NCBI GenBank assembly: GCA_903893485.1
Contig: CAITMK010000013.1
Coordinates: 1-28,769 of the forward strand
DNA length: 28,769 nt
Source: Candidatus Magasanikiibacteriota bacterium
GTDB lineage: Bacteria > Patescibacteria > ABY1 > Magasanikbacterales > 2-02-FULL-50-9b
Reading direction: 5' to 3'
Shown here piece by piece: positions 23,514 to 28,769 of the stretch. Under the pieces are notes generated by a model. It ran no database searches, had not been told where the DNA came from, and saw nothing but the letters and a program-made list of their open reading frames with translations. The position numbers and the translations under genes are program-made. Position 1 is the stretch's first letter, and every line of letters starts with the position of its first letter.

Positions 23514-25160
23514 ATGGATTCATTAGTTCATTCACTTTCAGAATTAATTGAGGGGCAAGTTGCGTGGGATGAAACTACGCTCACCGTGGCAAGTCGCGAC
23601 ACCAGTCTTTTTTGCGTTCGACCAGCTGTTGTTGTGTATCCCAAACATGAAGCCGACGTATGTGCTTTGGTGAAATTTGTTTCCGCTGCAAAAAAACGCG
23701 GTGAACAAATTTCGCTCACCGCCCGCGCAGCAGGCACCTGCATGACCGGCGGCCCATTAACCACATCAATCGTGGTTGATTTTACAAAATATTTTACATA
23801 TATTACGCCGCCGAATGCGGGAAGTGCAGAAATGTCAGCAGAGCCTGGAGTATTTTATCGCGACTTTGAAAAAATTAGTCTTGCACATAATTTATTATTA
23901 CCAAGCTTCCCTGCCTCGCGCGATCTTTGTGCCATTGGCGGCATGGTTTCAAATAATTCTGGTGGTGAAAAAACATTACGTTACGGAAAAACTGAAAAAT
24001 ATGTACGTGTACTGCGCGTTGTTTTTGCAGATGGAATTGCACGCGATGTCACAGCACTTTCTGCCGAGGCATTAAACAAAAAATGTGATCAAAAAGATTT
24101 TGAAGGCGAGATATATCGCACGATCGTACCCCTCATTAAATCACATGCAGATTTTTTAAAGTCACATCATCCTCAGGTCACCAAAAATTCTGCGGGGTAT
24201 GCATTGTGGAATGTGTGGGATGCTGCGACTGAGACATTCGATATCACTAAAATTTTTGTTGGTGCGCAAGGAACACTCGGCCTGATCACGAAAGCCACTT
24301 TTGCACTAATCACCCCAAAAAAGTTTTCGCGCTCCGTTGTTATTTTTTTAAAAAGTCATGCAGCACTTACCACGGTGGTGCCTGCACTTCTTAAGCTTGA
24401 TCCAGAAACCTGTGAAAGTTTTGATGACCACACTTTTCGCGTTGCACTTCGTGTATTTCCAAAATTAATTTCACACATGAATGGTAATTTACTATCACTT
24501 GGTTTTAAATTTTTGCCAGAATTTTGGATGCTCATTACCGGTGGTGTTCCTAAAATGATTATCATTGCAGACTTCACGGGCGACACAGAAAAAGAAGCTC
24601 TTGTTGCGGCAGAAAATGCAGCACAAATTATTTCACTTCAAGGTCACAAAACACATGTAGCCCGCACCGAAGCCGAAGCAGAAAAATATTGGATCATGCG
24701 CCGGGAAAGTTTCAATTTGCTTCGTCATCACATGAAGGGTCTCAGAACAGCCCCATTTATTGATGATTTAATCGTGCCGCCAAACACGCTGAGCGAATTT
24801 TTGCCAGAGCTATATAAAATGTTAGATGCATCCGGAATGCTATATACCGTTGCAGGGCATGTAGGTGATGGAAATTTTCATATTATTCCGTTGGTGAATC
24901 CAACAGAACCGCAGCTCATCAAAAATGTCGAAGAGCTCATGACAAAAGTATTTGATTTGATTTTACGAATGGGTGGCAGCTTTACAGCGGAACATAACGA
25001 CGGCATGATTCGTACGCCATTTTTAAAAAAATTATACGGTGCAGATATGTACGATCTATTTGTACAAACCAAAACTATTTTTGATCCACAAAATATTTTT
25101 AATCCGGGTAAAAAAATTGGCGGCTCCTGGGAAACCGCCAAAAAATATTTTGATCTTTGA
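23514..25160 (+). CDS. FAD-linked oxidase, GlcD / D-lactate dehydrogenase type
   Basis: 548 residues of the PCMH-type FAD-binding family. FAD-binding core: VVYPKHEADVCALVKFV, then ISLTARAAGTCMTGGP (67-81) and CAIGGMVSNNSGGEKTLRYG (139-158). The C-terminal substrate domain has AGHVGDGNFHIIPL and GGSFTAEHNDGMIRTPFLKK, corresponding to the metal- and 2-hydroxyacid-binding motifs of this family, where EHGIG is more usual than EHNDG. It probably oxidises D-lactate, glycolate or a related 2-hydroxyacid. The C-terminal iron-sulfur/GlpC-like domain found in some long members is absent. Its stop is 1 nt from the stop of the convergent reductase-like gene. The start has a -10 at 6 nt and no ribosome binding site. 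Confidence 0.87.
   Translation: MDSLVHSLSELIEGQVAWDETTLTVASRDTSLFCVRPAVVVYPKHEADVCALVKFVSAAKKRGEQISLTARAAGTCMTGGPLTTSIVVDFTKYFTYITPPNAGSAEMSAEPGVFYRDFEKISLAHNLLLPSFPASRDLCAIGGMVSNNSGGEKTLRYGKTEKYVRVLRVVFADGIARDVTALSAEALNKKCDQKDFEGEIYRTIVPLIKSHADFLKSHHPQVTKNSAGYALWNVWDAATETFDITKIFVGAQGTLGLITKATFALITPKKFSRSVVIFLKSHAALTTVVPALLKLDPETCESFDDHTFRVALRVFPKLISHMNGNLLSLGFKFLPEFWMLITGGVPKMIIIADFTGDTEKEALVAAENAAQIISLQGHKTHVARTEAEAEKYWIMRRESFNLLRHHMKGLRTAPFIDDLIVPPNTLSEFLPELYKMLDASGMLYTVAGHVGDGNFHIIPLVNPTEPQLIKNVEELMTKVFDLILRMGGSFTAEHNDGMIRTPFLKKLYGADMYDLFVQTKTIFDPQNIFNPGKKIGGSWETAKKYFDL
25110..25140 (-). terminator. Terminator of the reductase-like gene, inside the flavoprotein coding end
   Basis: TGGCGG (25135-25140 side) pairs with CCGCCA (25118-25123 side) on the minus strand and is followed by AT7. 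The stem lies within the last 17 codons of the convergent flavoprotein gene. Confidence 0.75.
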
Positions 25161-25161
25161 T

Positions 25162-27417
25162 TTATTCCAGATGCGACGGCGGCGTTTCTTCTTGCAGATC
25201 TTGTTTCCCTAAATATTCTGCCGCAAGCACGCGAAAAATGTAGTCCAAAATTGAGGTACATTTTTTTACACTCGGATGTGTCGTAAATCCTGACGGCTCA
25301 AAACGAGTGAACGAAAATTTTTCTACGAATTTCTCGAGTGGTACGCCGTGCTGAAGCCCAATTGAAATTGCAATAGCAAAACAGTTCAGCACACTCCGAA
25401 ATGCCGCGCCTTCGCGGTACATGTCAATAAAAATTTCACCTAATGTTCCATCGATATATTCGCCGGTTCGCAAATAAACTTGTTGATCGCCAATTTTTGC
25501 TTCAACGGTAATGCCTTTGCGCGTTGCAGGCAATGCACGACGCTGCCCAAACAACAAACCTGAGACCAGTGGCGCGGCAGCCGCACGTAATTCGCCTCGC
25601 AAAAATTCATTTTCTTTTTTTAAACGCAATAATTCTTCGGTAAAGACAGCTGCGGCATCCGAAATTTTTTCAGGCTCCGCTGCAGGTTCTGGTGTAAAAA
25701 TTGGCACCATCACATTTTTTTCTTCTTCAATCATAGTAGGTATTATTATTACTTCATCAATTATATTTTCTGGTTCTGGCGCGCGACTTCCTGTGCGAAT
25801 TATCATCACACCTTTAAGACCCAGTCGCCAGGTTGTTAAAAATAATTCTTTAATCTCATCAGCGCCCACGCCAGGTTCAAGCGTAATTTTTTGATCAATT
25901 GCACCAGACAAAAATGGCTGAACAGCCGCCATCATATGCAACACCGCCAATGGTGATAATTTTAATGCAAAAATTGCTTGATGTTCGGGCTTCACATATT
26001 TGGCGCCATCCAATGTGCCCCAACCACACAAATACGCATTCGCCTCAATAATTTCGTTTTCCGAAAAACCTAACGCCGAAAGACGCGCTTGTGGCAAAAC
26101 CACGCCTTGCTCCAAAACAGCAATTTCTTCGGGAGTTAATCCCTTTGCCGCAAGCGTGGTATGGTTTATGTGTGGCGCTCCCGCAAGCGTGTGTGCCCCA
26201 AATATATAACGTAAAATCTCTTCAATTTGGTGCGCTTCGTAGCGAAGTGTTGTTAACGCGGTCACAACAACATCTTTTTCCAATTTTTTTACCGGCTCTA
26301 TTTCACATTCATTCAAAAAACTAACCTGGGCATTCCGAAAACCATAAATTTCACCCAATTCCAACGCGCGATCCCATGCAGTACGAGCGGCGCGCAGCAA
26401 ATATACTGGGCACATGCTCTGATCAATGCCTGCAACTTTGGTGGACAACTTTTCGTAACCATCAGCAGGCGCATTATAGGTGGCGCGACGGTGATTGCGC
26501 ACCACGCGAAGCATGTCGGACCGATTCAGATCAAATTTTGGAAATGCACCCACAAATTTTGCCATTTCGGCGCTCGCTGCATATGCCTCGCCCGTTAAAA
26601 TAGCCGCGACGGCAGATGCAATCGCACGCGCCTCTGGGCTATCATAAGCAATTCCCGCAACCATAAAAATGCCCGCGGCCAAATTCTTAAAACCAAGCCC
26701 AATCGGGCGAAATTCGCTGTCAGGCGCAATTAATTCCAAAACAACTGTCCATAAACGCGCTGCATGGCGAAATGAATCAACATCAAAAACCATTGTTTTT
26801 GCGTCAAAAAAATGTCCCAAATCAATTGTTGCTGTATGCGCAGCGGTGCTGTCTAAAAAAACATAGCCGCCGAGCACGGCTGAACCATTTATTCTGCCTG
26901 ATTTTGGCACGGTATGCCATTCGTTAGTCGTTGAATCTAGTCTGAAACCAGCCACAGACGCTCCAACAAATTTTTCCCATAAATCACGTGCGCGAATTGT
27001 TTTAGAAACGCGGCCATCAGCAGGCCAACGCAAATTCCAATCGCGATCTTCCATGATTGACTCAATAAATTGGTTTGTAGCGCGCATTACCGGGCGCCCT
27101 GTTGCAATCAAATCTTCGATATCTGGATGATCCGCGTCTAAAATGGCTGAGGTATCCTGAGCCGCACCCAAAACAGCTGGCGCAGCGCCTGGCACAACCA
27201 ATCCACCAACCATCATGTACAGTAATTCATCAAAAAATGCATCAGAATCCTTCGGCGTCGCAAAAAAATTACGTTCTTCGGCCAATTTGCGCCAACTGTG
27301 AGTCAGCTGTTGTGAAGTCACGATATGTTCGGTCTGGCCAATAGAAATATCACCGGGGCGCGTAAATCGACGCGATACAACAAGGCCTTTTGGTGCGGCG
27401 TGAAATTCTGGAGGCAT
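25162..27417 (-). CDS. Class II ribonucleotide reductase homologue lacking active-site residues (probable pseudoenzyme)
   Basis: 751 residues, intact frame. Homology to adenosylcobalamin-dependent NrdJ is clear throughout: DADHPDIEDLI (94-104), RARDLWEKF, WHTVPKSGRINGSA, DSFRHAARLWTVVLEL, MLRVVRNHRRATYN, GAPHINHTTLAAKG, MMAAVQPFLSGAI, and the C-terminal YLRTGEYIDGTLGEIFIDMY with FTRFEPSG. Yet the catalytic loop that reads NPCSE in NrdJ is AVLGG here (180-184), so the thiyl-radical Cys, Asn and Glu are all gone. The partner redox Cys of the DDTAC motif is Ala193. The N-terminal redox-Cys region, the CSACF/GSG..GGG segment, the QNANNS segment, the PTGTIG phosphate loop and the C-terminal CxxC tail are absent. 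A coiled-coil-like linker (591-612) is kept. It cannot be a normal reductase; a regulatory or structural role is inference. Confidence 0.85.
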   Translation of the reverse strand: MPPEFHAAPKGLVVSRRFTRPGDISIGQTEHIVTSQQLTHSWRKLAEERNFFATPKDSDAFFDELLYMMVGGLVVPGAAPAVLGAAQDTSAILDADHPDIEDLIATGRPVMRATNQFIESIMEDRDWNLRWPADGRVSKTIRARDLWEKFVGASVAGFRLDSTTNEWHTVPKSGRINGSAVLGGYVFLDSTAAHTATIDLGHFFDAKTMVFDVDSFRHAARLWTVVLELIAPDSEFRPIGLGFKNLAAGIFMVAGIAYDSPEARAIASAVAAILTGEAYAASAEMAKFVGAFPKFDLNRSDMLRVVRNHRRATYNAPADGYEKLSTKVAGIDQSMCPVYLLRAARTAWDRALELGEIYGFRNAQVSFLNECEIEPVKKLEKDVVVTALTTLRYEAHQIEEILRYIFGAHTLAGAPHINHTTLAAKGLTPEEIAVLEQGVVLPQARLSALGFSENEIIEANAYLCGWGTLDGAKYVKPEHQAIFALKLSPLAVLHMMAAVQPFLSGAIDQKITLEPGVGADEIKELFLTTWRLGLKGVMIIRTGSRAPEPENIIDEVIIIPTMIEEEKNVMVPIFTPEPAAEPEKISDAAAVFTEELLRLKKENEFLRGELRAAAAPLVSGLLFGQRRALPATRKGITVEAKIGDQQVYLRTGEYIDGTLGEIFIDMYREGAAFRSVLNCFAIAISIGLQHGVPLEKFVEKFSFTRFEPSGFTTHPSVKKCTSILDYIFRVLAAEYLGKQDLQEETPPSHLE

Positions 27418-27500
27418 AGGGAGATTCTTTCGTGCCGCAACTTTACCATAACCCCTACAGAAAAAAAAGCTCTGTCAAAGGTGGACAGTTTGGGGATATC

Positions 27501-27539
27501 AAAAAAAATTGCCGGCGTCTTGCTTTCGCAAAACGCCGG
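27501..27539 (-). terminator. Terminator of the 36-codon unit
   Basis: CCGGCGT (27533-27539 side) pairs with ACGCCGG (27512-27518 side), with inner TTGC/GCAA, followed on the minus strand by CAATTTTTTTT-type T8. Confidence 0.88.
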
Positions 27540-27579
27540 ACAGAAACCAAAACCCAAAAGAACAAGTACGGTTGAAGCA

Positions 27580-27690
27580 CTAAGCAGCCAAGGGCGCAGA
27601 ACCGAACTTGCAGAAGCCCGGAAACACGCAGCGGTCGTCCCACTGATCATTGCCGTACCAGTACACGGGACAACGATTGCTGACTGCCAT
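27580..27690 (-). CDS. Candidate 36-residue Cys- and Trp-containing small protein
   Basis: Within a complete small transcription unit (promoter 27710-27738, terminator 27501-27539) the first ATG after the predicted transcript start opens a 36-codon frame ending in TAG. The peptide has three cysteines (7, 21, 27), two tryptophans and the core CPVYWYGNDQWDDRCVFPGF, unlike random translation and suggestive of a compact metal- or disulfide-held peptide. No signal peptide, no good ribosome binding site (leader about 13 nt). A non-coding RNA of about 200 nt is the alternative. A longer frame starting at 27707 begins before the predicted transcript start and runs through the terminator, so it is rejected. 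Confidence 0.4.
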   Translation of the reverse strand: MAVSNRCPVYWYGNDQWDDRCVFPGFCKFGSAPLAA

Positions 27691-27709
27691 TTTTCAACGC
27701 AGTACATGC

Positions 27710-27738
27710 TATATACCAGATTTTCCCCATTTTGTCAA
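27710..27738 (-). promoter_or_regulatory. Promoter of the 36-codon unit
   Basis: TTGACA (27733-27738), 17-nt spacer, TATATA (27710-27715) on the minus strand. Its -35 overlaps the upstream part of the divergent ruvB promoter at TTGTCAA. Confidence 0.85.
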
Positions 27739-27749
27739 CCAGCTACACA

Positions 27750-27758
27750 TGCTATACT
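27750..27758 (+). promoter_or_regulatory. Extended -10 promoter of ruvB
   Basis: TGC followed by TATACT (27753-27758); TTGTCA at 27732-27737 is a -35 candidate with a short 15-nt spacer. Leader before the ATG at 27774 about 9 nt, no ribosome binding site. Confidence 0.6.
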
Positions 27759-27773
27759 CTGGCCAAACCTGAT

Positions 27774-28769
27774 ATGCCATTTCTGAATGAAGACACACTG
27801 GAAGACCGCGCGGTAGCCCCCATCCAATTTTCCGACGACCGTATTTTGGAAAACGAACTCCGCCCGCGCACACTGGCCGAATTCATTGGCCAAGAACATC
27901 TTAAGGAAACCTTGGATGTTTTTTTGCGCGCCACACAGCAACGCGGCGAGCCGCTTGATCATATATTGCTCTACGGCAACCCGGGCCTTGGAAAAACAAC
28001 TCTCGCCAACATCATTGCCACTGAAATGGGTCGAACCTGCCGAGTTACTTCGGGGCCCGCGCTAGAAAAAATTGGCGACTTGGCCGCGCTCTTAACCGGC
28101 CTGGAAGAAGGCGACGTATTATTTATCGATGAAATCCACCGCCTGAACCGCTCAATCGAAGAAGTGCTGTACCCAGCCATGGAAGATTTTGTAATCGACA
28201 TGTTAATTGGCAAAGGACCTGGCAGCAAAACCTTGCGCATGAACTTAAATAAATTTACTTTGATTGGCGCCACCACGCGCCCATCACTTATTTCCGCACC
28301 ACTGCGCGACCGATTTGGCGCAACGTTTCAACTAGATTTTTACACACCAGAAGATTTAGAAAAAATTATTACGCGTTCAGGCAAAATTTTAAATATCCCA
28401 GTTACGCCAGATGGCACCACACTTCTTGCTGCATGCTGCCGCCGCACGCCCCGCATTGCCAACCGCATGCTTCGCCGCGTTCGCGATGTGGCGCAGGTTG
28501 AAAACGCCACTGCAGATGCGCGTGTGGTACAAAAAACATTGGACATGATTCGCATTGACCCACTCGGCCTGGATCACGGCGACAAAAAAATATTACGCAC
28601 CATCATTGAAACATTTCACGGTGGCCCTGTTGGCCTTTCAACACTTGCCGCTGCGGTTGCAGAAGAAATTGAAACCCTGGAAACCGTACATGAACCATTT
28701 TTGCTTCAAATCGGCATGATCGAACGCACCCCAAAGGGCCGCATTGCCACGCCGCGTGCGTATCAGCAC
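27774..28769 (+). CDS. ruvB: Holliday junction branch-migration ATPase RuvB (3' end cut by window)
   Basis: 332 codons present; the frame is open at the window edge and only a few residues are missing. AAA+ motor: Walker A GNPGLGKTT (68-76; the family usually has GPPGLGKTT), Walker B VLFIDEIHRL (115-124), sensor 1 GATTRP (165-170), arginine finger region LRDRFG (177-182), sensor 2 TPRIANRMLRRVRD, and the winged-helix end IERTPKGRIATPRAYQ. With RuvA it drives branch migration of Holliday junctions during recombination. The start MPFLNED lies about 9 nt from the predicted transcript start, without a ribosome binding site. Shares its upstream region with the divergent 36-codon unit. Confidence 0.96.
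   Translation, partial: MPFLNEDTLEDRAVAPIQFSDDRILENELRPRTLAEFIGQEHLKETLDVFLRATQQRGEPLDHILLYGNPGLGKTTLANIIATEMGRTCRVTSGPALEKIGDLAALLTGLEEGDVLFIDEIHRLNRSIEEVLYPAMEDFVIDMLIGKGPGSKTLRMNLNKFTLIGATTRPSLISAPLRDRFGATFQLDFYTPEDLEKIITRSGKILNIPVTPDGTTLLAACCRRTPRIANRMLRRVRDVAQVENATADARVVQKTLDMIRIDPLGLDHGDKKILRTIIETFHGGPVGLSTLAAAVAEEIETLETVHEPFLLQIGMIERTPKGRIATPRAYQH

Noticed and set aside
27318..27707. 129-codon minus-strand frame through 27501-27539
   Set aside because: It begins before the predicted transcript start, crosses a strong terminator, and overlaps the reductase-like start.

Overview
The window looks like a chromosome segment of a candidate phyla radiation (Patescibacteria) bacterium. The pointers are a 23S-5S rRNA unit with no 16S upstream of it, an intron inside the 23S gene, an endonuclease Q homologue, a membrane-anchored thioredoxin of the VKOR-partner type, a lamin-tail-domain surface protein, and AT-rich core genes that start without Shine-Dalgarno sites. 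TGA is used as stop, so the genetic code is standard (not the UGA=Gly code of some candidate phyla). No precise taxon can be given from the sequence alone.

Layout. 1-1250: endonuclease Q (minus). 1262-2843: a GC-rich two-gene unit (glycosyltransferase plus an unknown). 2956-8392: a minus-strand sugar block in two units: UDP-glucuronate epimerase, GalE, mutarotase and GT2, then a TrmB-type regulator with a nucleotidyltransferase. 8389-9618: EVE-domain gene and an unknown GC-rich gene. 9652-13499: 5S and 23S rRNA (minus). The 23S carries a 347-nt group I intron in the peptidyl transferase centre. 13528-14891: GC-rich gene with helix-turn-helix features, divergent from rlmH. 14909-20880: tRNA-rich stretch (Leu-TAG, Gly-TCC, Pro-TGG, Ala-CGC, Ala-TGC, Phe-GAA, Leu-TAA) with a surface protein, small membrane proteins, a thioredoxin, an unknown GC-rich gene and a HAD-like gene. 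20881-21822: palindromic element bounded by tRNA fragments, and a GC-rich membrane-anchored unknown. 21862-25160: DUF475/TerC-like membrane protein, HAD hydrolase, GlcD-type flavoprotein. 25110-27417: a class II ribonucleotide reductase homologue that has lost its active-site motifs. 27501-27738: tiny transcription unit with a 36-codon reading frame. 27774-end: ruvB, cut by the window edge.

Two gene classes are interleaved. Core genes are AT-rich, lack Shine-Dalgarno sites, and often have a -10 hexamer only 6-8 nt before the ATG, implying leaderless mRNAs. Six GC-rich units (1471-2776, 8878-9543, 13579-14337, 17226-17927, 19745-20665, 21059-21676) each have a TTGACA-like promoter with a 17-18 nt spacer, a strong GGAGG-type ribosome binding site and a terminator. 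Most of their products are unrecognised. They look like self-contained expression cassettes with a separate history from the core.

Strongest points for follow-up: the active-site-less ribonucleotide reductase homologue, the 23S intron that appears to end in A instead of G, the cassette class, and the palindromic elements made with tRNA fragments.
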